Source of the DNA: Ptiloglossa arizonensis | Lineage: Eukaryota; Arthropoda; Insecta; Hymenoptera; Colletidae | Reading direction: 5' to 3' | Length of the DNA stretch: 64,000 bases | Assembly: GCF_051014685.1 (NCBI RefSeq) | Contig: NW_027478775.1 | Location: forward strand, 372,001-436,000 | Part shown: piece by piece, positions 43,511 through 59,464 of the stretch | Numbering within the stretch: position 1 is the first letter of the stretch | How the letters are laid out: each line of letters opens with the position of its first letter | Translations under genes and position numbers: made by a program | The notes under the pieces: model-generated | The model's database searches: none | The model's input: only the letters and a program-made list of their open reading frames with translations | Told to the model about the DNA's origin: nothing

Positions 43511-46500
43511 ACGTTATACGTTATACGTTATACGCTATACGTTATACGTTGTACGTTATGCGTTATACGTTATGCGTTATACGTTATACGTTATACGTTA
43601 TACGTTGTACGTTATACGTTATACGTTATACGTTATACGTTATACGTTATACGTTATACGTTATACGTTTTACGTTATACGTTATACGTTATACGTTATA
43701 CGTTATACGTTATACGTTATACGTTATACGATATACGTTATACGTTATACGTTATACGTTATACGTTATTCGTTATACGTTATACGTTATACGTTATACG
43801 TTATACGTTATACGTTATACGTTATACGTTATACGTTATACGTTATACGTTATACGTTATACGTTATACGTTATACGTTATACGTTATACGTTATACGTT
43901 ACGCGTTATACGCTATACGTTATGCGCTATAGGTCATACCTTATACGTGATACGTCATACGTTATACGTTATACGTTATACGTTATTCGTTATACGTTAT
44001 ACGTTATACGTTATACGTTATACGTTATACGTTATACGTTATACGTTATACGTTATACGTTATACGTTATACGTTATACGTTATACGTTATACGTTATAC
44101 GTTATACGTTACGCGTTATACGCTATACGTTATGCGCTATAGGTCATACCTTATACGTGATACGTCATACGTTATACGTTATACGTTATACGTTATTCGT
44201 TATACGTTATACGTTAAACGTTATACGTTATACGTTATACGTTACACGTTATACGTTATACGTTATACCTTATACGTTATACGTTACACGTTAAACGTTA
44301 TACGTTATACGTTATACGTTATACGTTATACGCTATACGTTATACGTTGTACGTTATTCGTTATACGTTATGCGTTATTCGTTATACGTTATACGTTATA
44401 TGTTATATGTTATACGTTATACGTTATACGTTATACGTCATACGTTATACGTTAAACGTTATACGTTATACGTTATACGATATGCGTTATACGTTAAACG
44501 TTGTACGTTATACGTTATACGTTATACGTTATACGTTATACGCTATACGTTAAACGTTATACGATATACGTTATACGTTATACGTTATACGTTATACGTT
44601 ATACGTTATACGTTATACGTTATACGTTATACGTTATACGTTACACGTTATACGTTATACGTTATACGTTATACGTTACTCGTTATACGTAATATGTAAT
44701 ACGTTTTACGTTATGCGTTATACGTTATGCGTTATACGTTATACGTTATACGTTATACGTTGTTCGTTATAAGTTATACGTTATACGTCATACATTATAC
44801 GTTTTACGTTATACGTTATAAGTTATACGTTATACATTATGCGTTATACGCTATACGTAATGCGTTATACGTTATACGTTATACGTTATACATTATACGT
44901 TATACGTTATACGTTATACGTTATACGTTATACGTTATACGTTATACGTTATACGTTATACGTTATAAGTTATACGTTATACGTTATACGTTATACGTTA
45001 TACATTATGCGTTATACGCTATACGTAATGCGTTATAGATCATATCTTATACGTGATACGTCATACGTTATACGTTATACGTTATACGTTTTACGTTATA
45101 CGTTATACGTTATACGTTCGTTATGCGTTATAGGATATACGTTATACGTTATACGTTATACGTTATACGTTATACGTTATACGTTATACGTTATACGTTA
45201 TACGTTATACGTTATACGTTATACGTTATACGTTATACGTTATACGTTATACGTTATACGATATACGTTATACGTTATCCGTTATACGTTATGCGTTATA
45301 GGATATACGTTATACGTTATACGTTATACGTTATACGTTATACGATATACGTTATACGTTATACGTTATACGTTGTACGTTATACGTTATAGGTTATACG
45401 TTATACGTTATACGTTATACGTTATACGTTATACGTTATACGTTATACGTTATACGTTATACGTTATACGTTATACGTTATACGTTATACGTTATACGTT
45501 ATACGTTATACGTTATACGTTATACGTTATACGATATGCGTTATACGTTAAACGTTGTACGTTATACGTTATACGTTATACGTTATACGTTATACGTTAT
45601 ACGTTATACGTTAAACGTTATACGTTATACGTTATACGTTATTCGTTATACGTTATACGTTATACGTTATACGTTATACGTTATACGTTATACGTTATAC
45701 GTTATACGTTATACGTTACACGTTATACGTTATACGTTATACGTTATACGTTACTCGTTATACGTAATATGTAATACGTTTTACGTTATGCGTTATACGT
45801 TATGCGTCATACGTTATACGTTATACGTTATACGTTGTACGTTATAAGTTATACGTTATACGTTATACATTATACGTTTTACGTTATACGTTATAAGTTA
45901 TACGTTATACATTATGCGTTATACGCTATACGTAATGCGTTATACGTTATACGTTATACGTTATACATTATACGTTATACGTTATACGTTATACGTTATA
46001 CGTTATACGTTATACGTTATACGTTATACGTTATACGTTATACGTTATACGTTATACGTTATACGTTATACGTTATACGTTATACGTTATACGTTTTACG
46101 TTATACGTTATACGTTATACGTTATACGTTATACGTTATACGTTATACGTTATACGTTATACGTTATACGTTTTACGTTATACGTTATACGTTATACGTT
46201 ATACGTTATACGTTATACGTTATACGTTATACGATATACGTTATACGTTATACGTTATACGTAATACGTTATACGTTATACGTTATACGTTATACGTTAT
46301 ACGTTATACGTTATACGTTATACGTTATACGTTATACGTTATACGTTACGCGTTATACGCTATACGTTATGCGCTATAGGTCATACCTTATACGTGATAC
46401 GTCATACGTTATACGTTATACGTTATACGTTATTCGTTATACGTTATACGTTATACGTTATACGTTATACGTTATACGTTATACGTTATACGTTATACGT

Positions 46501-49500
46501 TATACGTTATACATTATGCGTTATACGCTATACGTAATGCGTTACAGGTCATATCTTATACGTGATACGTCATACGTTATACGTTATACGTTATACGTTT
46601 TACGTTATACGTTATACGTAATACGTTATACGTTATACGTTATGCGTTATAGGATATACGTTATACGTTATACGTTATACGTTATACGTTATACGTTATA
46701 CGTTATACGTTATACGTTATACGCTATACGTTATACGTTATACGTTACTCGTTATGCGTAATATGTAATACAATTTTACGTTATACGTTATACGTTATAC
46801 GTTATACGTTATACGTTATACGTTATACGTTATACGTTATACGTTATACGTTATACGTTATACGTTATACGTTATACGTTATACGTTATACGTTATACGT
46901 TATACGTTATGCGTTATACGCTATACGTTATGCGTTATAGGTCATACCTTATACGTGATACGTCATACGTTATACGTTATACGTTACTCGTTACTCGTTA
47001 TACGTAATATGTAATACGTTTTACGTTATGCGTTATACGTTATGCGTTATACGTTATACGTTATACGTTATACGTTGTACGTTATAAGTTATACGTTATA
47101 CGTTATACATTATACGTTTTACGTTATACGTTATAAGTTATACGTTATACATTATGCGTTATACGCTATACGTAATGCGTTATACGTTATGCGTTATACG
47201 TTATACATTATACGTTATACGTTATACGTTATACGTTATACGTTATACGTTATACGTTATACGTTATACGTTATAAGTTATACGTTATACGTTATACGTT
47301 ATACGTTATACATTATGCGTTATACGCTATACGTAATGCGTTATAGGTCATATCTTATACGTGATACGTCATACGTTATACGTTATACGTTATACGTTTT
47401 ACGTTATACGTTATACGTTATACGTTATACGTTATACGTTATGCGTTATAGGATATACGTTATACGTTATACGTTATACGTTATACGTTATACGTTATAC
47501 GTTATACGTTATACGTTATACGTTATACGTTATACGTTATACGTTATACGTTACTCGTTATGCGTAATATGTAATACAATTTTACGTTATACGTTATACG
47601 TTATACGTTATACGTTATACGTTATACGTTATACGTTATACGTTATACGTTATACGTTATACGTTATACGTTATACGTTATACGTTATACGTTATACGTT
47701 ATACGTTATGCGTTATACGCTATACGTTATGCGTTATAGGTCATACCTTATACGTGATACGTCATACGTTATACGTTATACGTTATACGTTATTCGTTAT
47801 ACGTTATACGTTAAACGTTATACGTTATACGTTATACGTTATACGTTATACGTTATACGTTATACCTTATACGTTATACGTTACACGTTAAACGTTATAC
47901 GTTATACGTTATACGTTATACGTTATACGCTATACGTTATACGTTGTACGTTATGCGTTATACGTTATGCGTTATACGTTATACGTTATACGTTATACGT
48001 TGTACGTTATACGTCGTACGTTATACGTTATACGTTATTCGTTATACGTTATACGTTATACGTTATACGTTATACGTTATACGTTATACGTTATACGTTA
48101 TAATTTATACGTTATACGTTATACGTTATACGTTATACGTTATACGTTAAACGTTATACGTTATACGTTATACGTTATACGATATACGTTATACGTTATA
48201 CGTTGTACGTTATACGTTATACGTTATACGTTATACGTTATACGTTATACGTTATACGTTATACGTTATACGTTATACGTTATACGTTATACGGAATACG
48301 TTATACGTTATAGGTTATACGTTATACGTTATACGTTATACGTTATACGTTATACGTTATACGCTATACGTTATACGTTGTACGTTATGCGTTATACGTT
48401 ATGCGTTATACGTTATACGTTATACGTTATACGTTGTACGTTATACGTTATACGTTATACGTTATACGTTATACGTTATTCGTTATACGTTATACGTTAT
48501 ATGTTATATGTTATACGTTATACGTTATACGTTATACGTTATACGTCATACGTTATACGTTAAACGTTATACGTTATACGTTATACGATATGCGTTATAC
48601 GTTAAACGTTGTACGTTATACGTTATACGTTATACGTTATACGTTATACATTATACGTTAAACGTTATACGTTATACGTTATACGTTATACGTTATACGT
48701 TATACGTTATACGTTATACGTTATACGTTATACGTTATACGTTATACGTTACACGTTATACGTTATACGTTATACGTTATACGTTACTCGTTATACGTAA
48801 TATGTAATACGTTTTACGTTATGCGTTATACGTTATGCGTTATACGTTATACGTTATACGTTATACGTTGTACGTTATACGTTATACGTTATAAGTTATA
48901 CGTTATACGTTATACGTTATACGTTATACATTATGCGTTACACGCTATACGTAATGCGTTATAGGGCATATCTTATACGTGATACGTCATACGTTATACG
49001 TTATACGTTATACGTTTTACGTTATACGTTATACGTTATACGTTATGCGTTATAGGATATACGTTATACGTTATACGTTATACGTTATACGTTATACGTT
49101 ATACGTTATACGTTATACGTTATACGTTATACGTTATAAGTTATACGTTATACGTTATACGTTATACGTTATACATTATGCGTTATACGCTATACGTAAT
49201 GCGTTATAGGTCATATCTTATACGTGATACGTCATACGTTATACGTTATACGTTATACGTTTTACGTTATACGTTATACGTTATACGTTATGCGTTATAG
49301 GATATACGTTATATGTTATACGTTATACGTTATACGTTATACGTTATACGTTATACGTTATACGTTATACGTTATACGTTATACGTTATACGTTATACGT
49401 TATACGTTATACGTTATAAGTTATACGTTATACGTTATACGTTATACGTTATACATTATGCGTTACACGCTATACGTAATGCGTTATAGGTCATATCTTA

Positions 49501-50555
49501 TACGTGATACGTCATACGTTATACGTTATACGTTATACGTTTTACGTTATACGTTATACGTTATACGTTATGCGTTATAGGATACACGTTATACGTTATA
49601 CGTTATACGTTATACGTTATACGTTATACGTTATACGTTATACGTTATACGTTATACGTTATACGTTATACGTTATACGTTATACGTTATACGTTATACG
49701 TTATACGTTATACGTTATACGTTATACGTTATACGTTATACGTTATACGTTAAACGTTATACGTTATACGTTATACGTTATACGTTATACTCTATACGTT
49801 ATACGTTGTACGTTATGCGTTATACGTTATGCGTTATACGTTATACGTTATACGTTATACGTTGTACGTTATACGTTATACGTTATACGTTATACGTTAT
49901 ACGTTATTCGTTATACGATATGCGTTATACGTTAAACGTTGTACGTTATACGTTATACGTTATACGATATACGTTAAACATCATACGTTAAACGTTATAC
50001 GTTATACGTTATACGTTATACGTTATACGTTATACGTTATACGTTATACGTTATACGTTATACGTTATACGTTATACGTTATACGTTATACGTTATACGT
50101 TATACGTTATACGTTATACGTTATACGTTATACGTTATACGTTATACGTTATACGTTATACGTTATACGTTACTCGTTATACGTAATATGTAATACGTTT
50201 TACGTTATGCGTTATACGTTATGCGTTATACGTTATACGTTATACGTTATACGTTGTACGTTATAAGTTATACGTTATACGTTATACATTATACGTTTTA
50301 CGTTATACGTTATAAGTTATACGTTATACATTATGCGTTATACGCTATACGTAATGCGTTATACGTTATACGTTATACGTTATACATTATACGTTATACG
50401 TTATACGTTATACGTTATACGTTATACGTTATACGATATGCGTTATACGTTAAACGTTGTACGTTATACGTTATACGTTATACGATATACGTTATACGTC
50501 ATACGTTAAACGTTATACGTTATACGTTATACGTTATACGTTATACGTTATAAGT
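43511..50555 (+). repeat. Domain R mixed zone with ACTCGTT/ATATGTA modules
   Basis: Modules of a few hundred bp to about 1.5 kb recur in varied order. One is ATACGCT, GTACGTT, ATGCGTT, ATGCGTT (near 43,530, 44,330, 47,927 and 48,361). Another is ATATGTT-ATATGTT, ATACGTC, AAACGTT (near 44,400 and 48,500). A third is ACTCGTT, ATACGTA, ATATGTA, TTACGTT (near 44,676, 45,751, 46,985, 48,784 and 50,171). A fourth is ATAAGTT, ATACATT, ATGCGTT, ATACGCT, ATACGTA. A 4-base remnant (CGTT) interrupts the phase near 45,118. No gene or non-satellite insertion is visible. Confidence 0.8.
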
Positions 50556-50559
50556 TATA

Positions 50560-51790
50560 CGTTATACGTTATACGTTATACGTTATACGTAATGCGTTAT
50601 ACGTTATACGTTATACGTTATACATTATACGTTATACGTTATACGTTATACGTTATACGTTATATGTTATATGTTATACGTTATACGTTATACGTTATAC
50701 GTCATACGTTATACGTTAAACGTTATACGTTATACGTTATACGTTATACGTTATACGATATGCGTTATACGTTAAACGTTGTACGTTATACGTTATACGT
50801 TATACGATATACGTTATACGTCATACGTTAAACGTTATACGTTATACGTTATACGTTATACGTTATACGTTATACGTTATACGTTATACGTTATACGTTA
50901 TACGTTATACGTTATACGTTATACGTTACACGTTATACGTTATACGTTATACGTTATACGTTACTCGTTATACGTAATATGTAATACGTTTTACGTTATG
51001 CGTTATACGTTATGCGTTATACGTTATACGTTATACGTTATACGTTGTACGTTATAAGTTATACGTTATACGTTATACATTATACGTTTTACGTTATACG
51101 TTATAAGTTATACGTTATACACTATGCGTTATACGCTATACGTAATGCGTTATACGTTATACGTTATACGTTATACATTATACGTTATACGTTATACGTT
51201 ATACGTTATACGTTATACGTTATACGTTATACGTTATACGTTATACGTTATAAGTTATACGTTATACGTTATACGTTATACGTTATACATTATGCGTTAT
51301 ACGCTATACGTAATGCGTTACAGGTCATATCTTATACGTGATACGTCATACGTTATACGTTATACGTTATACGTTTTACGTTATACGTTATACGTTATAC
51401 GTTATACGTTATACGTTATGCGTTATAGGATATACGTTATACGTTATACGTTATACGTTATACGTTATACGTTATACGTTATACGTTATACGTTATACGT
51501 TATACGTTATACGTTATACGTTATACGTTATACGTTACTCGTTATGCGTAATATGTAATACAATTTTACGTTATACGTTATACGTTATACGTTATACGTT
51601 ATACGTTATACGTTATACGTTATACGTTATACGTTATACGTTATACGTTATACGTTATACGTTATACGTTATGCGTTATACGCTATACGTTATGCGTTAT
51701 AGGTCACACCTTATACGTGATACGTCATACGTTATACGTTATACGTTATACGTTATTCGTTATACGTTATACGTTAAACGTTATACGTTA
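50560..51790 (+). repeat. 1,233-bp tandem duplication, copy 1
   Basis: ATGCGTT after ATACGTA (50,591), the double ATATGTT (50,661), ATACGAT-ATGCGTT, ACTCGTT strings and the ATACAAT phase break all recur exactly 1,233 bp downstream. Offset constancy means no net unit gain or loss since duplication. Three substitutions were noticed: a T-to-C inside the ATAGGTC block near 51,707, ACTATGCG near 51,121 where copy 2 has ATTATGCG, and canonical ATACGTT near 51,006 where copy 2 has ATAAGTT. That is about 99.8% identity, so this is the youngest-looking duplication here. Confidence 0.9.
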
Positions 51791-53025
51791 TACGTTATAC
51801 GTTATACGTTATACGTTATACGTAATGCGTTATACGTTATACGTTATACGTTATACATTATACGTTATACGTTATACGTTATACGTTATACGTTATATGT
51901 TATATGTTATACGTTATACGTTATACGTTATACGTCATACGTTATACGTTAAACGTTATACGTTATACGTTATACGTTATACGTTATACGATATGCGTTA
52001 TACGTTAAACGTTGTACGTTATACGTTATACGTTATACGATATACGTTATACGTCATACGTTAAACGTTATACGTTATACGTTATACGTTATACGTTATA
52101 CGTTATACGTTATACGTTATACGTTATACGTTATACGTTATACGTTATACGTTATACGTTACACGTTATACGTTATACGTTATACGTTATACGTTACTCG
52201 TTATACGTAATATGTAATACGTTTTACGTTATGCGTTATAAGTTATGCGTTATACGTTATACGTTATACGTTATACGTTGTACGTTATAAGTTATACGTT
52301 ATACGTTATACATTATACGTTTTACGTTATACGTTATAAGTTATACGTTATACATTATGCGTTATACGCTATACGTAATGCGTTATACGTTATACGTTAT
52401 ACGTTATACATTATACGTTATACGTTATACGTTATACGTTATACGTTATACGTTATACGTTATACGTTATACGTTATACGTTATAAGTTATACGTTATAC
52501 GTTATACGTTATACGTTATACATTATGCGTTATACGCTATACGTAATGCGTTACAGGTCATATCTTATACGTGATACGTCATACGTTATACGTTATACGT
52601 TATACGTTTTACGTTATACGTTATACGTTATACGTTATACGTTATACGTTATGCGTTATAGGATATACGTTATACGTTATACGTTATACGTTATACGTTA
52701 TACGTTATACGTTATACGTTATACGTTATACGTTATACGTTATACGTTATACGTTATACGTTATACGTTACTCGTTATGCGTAATATGTAATACAATTTT
52801 ACGTTATACGTTATACGTTATACGTTATACGTTATACGTTATACGTTATACGTTATACGTTATACGTTATACGTTATACGTTATACGTTATACGTTATAC
52901 GTTATGCGTTATACGCTATACGTTATGCGTTATAGGTCATACCTTATACGTGATACGTCATACGTTATACGTTATACGTTATACGTTATTCGTTATACGT
53001 TATACGTTAAACGTTATACGTTATA
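51791..53025 (+). repeat. 1,233-bp tandem duplication, copy 2
   Basis: This is the direct tandem copy of the preceding 1,233 bp, with the ATAAGTT variant near 52,239. The 1,233-bp length equals 176 heptamers plus one base, because the unit includes the 15-base double unit built on ATACAAT. The part from about 51,970 on also matches 61,843 onward. Confidence 0.9.
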
Positions 53026-54110
53026 CGTTATACGTTATACGTTATACGTTATACGTTATACCTTATACGTTATACGTTACACGTTAAACGTTATACGTTA
53101 TACGTTATACGTTATACGTTATACGCTATACGTTATACGTTGTACGTTATGCGTTATACGTTATGCGTTATTCGTTATACGTTATACGTTATATGTTATA
53201 TGTTATACGTTATACGTTATACGTTATACGTCATACGTTATACGTTAAACGTTATACGTTATACGTTATACGATATGCGTTATACGTTAAACGTTGTACG
53301 TTATACGTTATACGTTATACGTTATACGTTATACGTTATACGTTAAACGTTATACGTTATACGTTATACGTTATACGTTATACGTTATACGTTATACGTT
53401 ATACGTTATACGTTATACTTTATACGTTATACGTTACACGTTATACGTTATACGTTATACGTTATACGTTACTCGTTATACGTAATATGTAATACGTTTT
53501 ACGTTATGCGTTATACGTTATGCGTTATACGTTATACGTTATACGTTATACGTTGTACGTTATAAGTTATACGTTATACGTCATACATTATACGTTTTAC
53601 GTTATACGTTATAAGTTACACGTTATACATTATGCGTTATACGCTATACGTAATGCGTTATACGTTATACGTTATACGTTATACGTTATACATTATACGT
53701 TATACGTTATACGTTATACGTTATACGTTATACGTTATACGTTATACGTTATACGTTATAAGTTATACGTTATACGTTATACGTTATACGTTATACATTA
53801 TGCGTTATACGCTATACGTAATGCGTTATAGATCATATCTTATACGTGATACGTCATACGTTATACGTTATACGTTATACGTTTTACGTTATACGTTATA
53901 CGTTATACGTTATACGTTATGCGTTATAGGATATACGTTATACGTTATACGTTATACGTTATACGTTATACGTTATACGTTATACGTTATACGTTATACG
54001 TTATACGTTATACGTTATACGTTATACGTTATACGTTATACGTTATACGATATACGTTATACGTTATCCGTTATACGTTATGCGTTATAGGATATACGAT
54101 ATACGTTATA
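51970..54110 (+). repeat. 2.1-kb segment repeated 9.87 kb downstream, copy 1
   Basis: From the ATACGAT-ATGCGTT junction (near 51,990), through two ACTCGTT strings, ATACAAT, ATACCTT, double ATATGTT, ATAGATC and ATAGGAT to about 54,110, the order of variants equals that from 61,863 to the window end. Offsets are 9,873, then 9,880, then 9,887 bp. Confidence 0.85.
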
Positions 54111-57100
54111 CGTTATACGTTATACGTTATACGATATACGTTATACGTTATACGTTATACGTTGTACGTTATACGTTATAGGTTATACGTTATACGTTAT
54201 ACGTTATACGTTATACGTTATACGTTACGCGTTATACGCTATACGTTATGCGCTATAGGTCATACCTTATACGTGATACGTCATACGTTATACGTTTTAC
54301 GTTATACGTTATTCGTTATACGTTATACGTTATACGTTATACGTTATACGTTATACGTTATACGTTATACGTTATACGTTATACGTTATACGTTATACGT
54401 TATACGTTATACGTTATACGTTATACGTTATACGTTATACGTTTTACGTTATACGTTATACGATATGCGTTATACGTTAAACGTTGTACGTTATACGTTA
54501 TACGTTATACGTTATACGTTATACGTTATACGTTATACGTTAAACGTTATACGTTATACGTTATACGTTATACGTTATACGTTATACGTTATACGTTATA
54601 CGTTATACGTTATACGTTATACGTTATACGTTATACGTTACACGTTATACGTTATACGTTATACATTATACGTTACTCGTTATACGTAATATGTAATACG
54701 TTTTACGTTATGCGTTATACGTTATGCGTCATACGTTATACGTTATACGTTATACGTTGTACGTTATAAGTTATACGTTATACGTTATACATTATACGTT
54801 TTACGTTATACGTTATAAGTTATACGTTATACATTATGCGTTATACGCTATACGTAATGCGTTATACGTTATACGTTATACGTTATACATTATACGTTAT
54901 ACGTTATACGTTATACGTTATACGTTATACGTTATACGTTATACGTTATACGTTATACGTTATACGTTATACGTTATACGTTATACGTTATACGATATGC
55001 GTTATACGTTAAACGTTGTACGTTATACGTTATACGTTATACGTTATACGTTATACGTTATACGTTATACGTTATACGTTATACGTTATACGTTATACGT
55101 TATACGTTATACGTTATACGTTATACGTTATACGTTATACGTTATACGTTATACGTTATACGTTATACGTTATACGTTATACGTTATACGTTATACGTTA
55201 TACGTTATACGTTATACGTTATACGTTATACGTTTTACGTTATACGTTATACGTTATACGTTATACGTTATACGTTATACGTTATACGTTATACGATATA
55301 CGTTATACGTTATACGTTATACGTTATACGTTATACGTTATACGTTATACGTTATACGTTATACGTTATACGTTATACGTTATACGTTATACGTTATACG
55401 TTATACGTTATACGTTACGCGTTATACGCTATACGTTATGCGCTATAGGTCATACCTTATACGTGATACGTCATACGTTATACGTTATACGTTATACGTT
55501 ATTCGTTATACGTTATACGTTATACGTTATACGTTATACGTTATACGTTATACGTTATACGTTATACGTTATACGTTATACGTTATACGTTATACGTTAT
55601 ACGTTATACGTTATACGTTATACGTTATACGTTATACGTTATACGTTATACGTTATACGTTATACGTTATACGTTATACGTTATACGTTATACGTTATAC
55701 GTTAAACGTTATACGTTATACGTTATACGTTATACGTTATACGCTATACGTTATACGTTGTACGTTATGCGTTATACGTTATGCGTTATACGTTATACGT
55801 TATACGTTATACGTTGTACGTTATACGTTATACGTTATACGTTATACGTTATACGTTATTCGTTATACGTTATACGTTATATGTTATATGTTATACGTTA
55901 TACGTTATACGTTATACGTCATACGTTATACGTTAAACGTTATACGTTATACGTTATACGATATACGTTATACGATATGCGTTATACGTTAAACGTTGTA
56001 CGTTATACGTTATACGTTGTACGTTATACGTTATACGTTATACGTTAAACGTTATACGTTATACGTTATACGTTATACGTTATACGTTATACGTTATACG
56101 TTATACGTTATACGTTATACGTTATACGTTATACGTTATACGTTACACGTTATACGTTATACGTTATACGTTATACGTTACTCGTTATACGTAATATGTA
56201 ATACGTTTTACGTTATGCGTTATACGTTATGCGTTATACGTTATACGTTATACGTTATACGTTGTACGTTATAAGTTATACGTTATACGTTATACATTAT
56301 ACGTTTTACGTTATACGTTATAAGTTATACGTTATACATTATGCGTTATACGCTATACGTAATGCGTTATACGTTATACGTTATACGTTATACATTATAC
56401 GTTATACGTTATACGTTATACGTTATACGTTATACGTTATACGTTATACGTTATAAGTTATACGTTATACGTTATACGTTATACGTTATACATTATGCGT
56501 TATACGCTATACGTAATGCGTTATAGGTCATATCTTATACGTGATACGTCATACGTTATACGTTATACGTTATACGTTTTACGTTATACGTTATACGTTA
56601 TACGTTATACGTTATACGTTATGCGTTATAGGATATACGTTATACGTTATACGTTATACGTTATACGTTATACGTTATACGTTATACGTTATACGTTATA
56701 CGTTATACGTTATACGTTATACGTTATACGTTATACGTTATACGTTATACGTTATACGTTATACGTTATACGTTATACGTTATACGTTATACGTTATACG
56801 TTATACGTTATACGTTATACGTTATACGTTATACGTTATACGTTATACGTTATACGTTATACGTTATACGTTATACGTTTTACGTTATACGTTATACGTT
56901 ATACGGTATACGTTATACGTTATACGTTATACGTTATACGTTATACGTTATACGTTATACGTTATACGTTATACGTTATACGTTATACGTTATACGTTAT
57001 ACGTTATAAGTTATACGTTATACGTTATACGTTATACGTTATACGTTATACATTATGCGTTATACGCTATACGTAATGCGTTATAGGTCATACCTTATAC

Positions 57101-57910
57101 GTGATACGTCATACGTCATACGTTATACGTTATACGTTTTACGTTATACGTTATACGTTATACGTTATACATTATACGTTATACGTTATACGTTATACGT
57201 TATACGTTATACGTTATACGTTATACGGAATACGTTATACGTTATAGGTTATACGTTATACGTTATACGTTATACGTTATACGTTATACGTTATACGTTA
57301 TACGTTATACGTTATACGTTATACGTTATACGTTATACGTTATACGTTATACGTTATACGTTATACGTTATACGTTATACGTTATACGTTATACGTTATA
57401 CGTTATACGTTATACGCTATACGTTATACGTTATACGTTATACGTTATACGTTATACGTTATACGTTATACGTTATACGTTATACGTTACTCGTTATACG
57501 TAATATGTAATACGTTTTACGTTATAAGTTATACGTTATACGTTATACGTTATACGTTATACGTTATACGTTATACGTTATACGTTATACGTTATACGTT
57601 ATACGGTATACGTTATGCGTTATACGTTATACGTTATACGTTATACGTTATACGTTATACGTTATACGTTTTAAGTTATACGTTATACGTTATACGATAT
57701 ACGTCATACGTTATACGTTATGCGTTATAGGATATACGTTATACGTTATACGTTATACGTTATGCGTTATAGGATATACGTTATACGTTATACGTTATAC
57801 GTTATACGTTATACGTTATACGTTATACGTTATACGTTATACGTTATACGTTATACGTTATACGTTATACGTTATACGTTATACGTTATACGTTATACGC
57901 TATACGTTAT
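54111..57910 (+). repeat. Domain R mixed zone
   Basis: This zone contains GCGCTATAGGTCATACC-centred blocks near 54,240 and 55,430, ACTCGTT strings near 54,672, 56,178 and 57,487, ATATGTT-ATATGTT near 55,880, and the pure runs at 55,025-55,234 and 57,251-57,411. A GGAAT-containing unit (ATACGGA-ATACGTT) near 57,226 recurs near 61,246 and 48,292. It is satellite only. Confidence 0.8.
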
Positions 57911-59050
57911 ACGTTATACGTTATACGTTATACGTTATACGTTATACGTTAAACGTTATACGTTATACGTTATACGTTATACGTTATACGCTATACGTTA
58001 TACGTTGTACGTTATGCGTTATACGTTATGCGTTATACGTTATACGTTATACGTTATACGTTGTACGTTATACGTTATACGTTATACGTTATACGTTATA
58101 CGTTATTCGTTATACGTTATACGTTATATGTTATATGTTATACGTTATACGTTATACGTTATACGTCATACGTTATACGTTAAACGTTATACGTTATACG
58201 TTATACGTTATACGTTATACGATATGCGTTATACGTTAAACGTTGTACGTTATACGTTATACGTTATACGATATACGTTATACGTCATACGTTAAACGTT
58301 ATACGTTATACGTTATACGTTATACGTCATACGTTATACGTTAAACGTTATACGTTATACGTTATACGTTATACGTTATACGATATGCGTTATACGTTAA
58401 ACGTTGTACGTTATACGTTACTCGTTATACGTAATATGTAATACGTTTTACATTATGCGTTATACGTTATGCGTTATACGTTATACGTTATACGTTATAC
58501 GTTGTACGTTATAAGTTATACGTTATACGTTATACATTATACGTTTTACGTTATACGTTATAAGTTATACGTTATACATTATGCGTTATACGCTATACGT
58601 AATGCGTTATACGTTATACGTTATACGTTATACATTATACGTTATACGTTATACGTTATACGTTATACGTTATACGTTATACGTTATACGTTATACGTTA
58701 TAAGTTATACGTTATACGTTATACGTTATACGTTATACATTATGCGTTATACGCTATACGTAATGCGTTATAGGTCATATCTTATATGTGATACGTCATA
58801 CGTTATACGTTATACGTTATACGTTTTACGTTATACGTTATACGTTATACGTTATATGTTATACGTTATGCGTTATAGGATATACGTTATACGTTATACG
58901 TTATACGTTATACGTTATACGTTATACGTTATACGTTATACGTTATACGTTATACGATATACGTTATACGTTATACGTTACTCGTTATGCGTAATATGTA
59001 ATACAATTTTACGTTATACGTTATACGTTATACGTTATACGTTATACGTT
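57910..59050 (+). repeat. 1,555-bp spaced repeat, copy 1
   Basis: AAACGTT (57,951), ATACGCT (57,988), the GTACGTT and double ATGCGTT string, double ATATGTT, two rounds of AAACGTT-GTACGTT, the ACTCGTT string followed by TTACATT-ATGCGTT (near 58,446), ATATGTG (near 58,787) and the ATACAAT phase break (near 58,997) recur in order exactly 1,555 bp downstream. The rare shared ATATGTG and TTACATT make common origin clear. Confidence 0.85.
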
Positions 59051-59464
59051 ATACGTTATACGTTATACGTTATACGTTATACGTTATACGTTATACGTTA
59101 TACGTTATACGTTATACGTTATACGATATACGTTATACGTTATACGTTATACGTTATACGTTATACGTTATACGTTATACGTTATACGTTATACGTTATA
59201 CGTTATACGTTATACGTTATACGTTATACGTTATACGTTATACGTTACGCGTTATACGCTATACGTTATGCGCTATAGGTCATACCTTATACGTGATACG
59301 TCATACGTTATACGTTATACGTTATACGTTATTCGTTATACGTTATACGTTATACGTTATACGTTATACGTTATACGTTATACGTTATACGTTATACGTT
59401 ATACGTTATACGTTATACGTTATACGTTATACGTTATACGTTATACGTTATACGTTATACGTTA

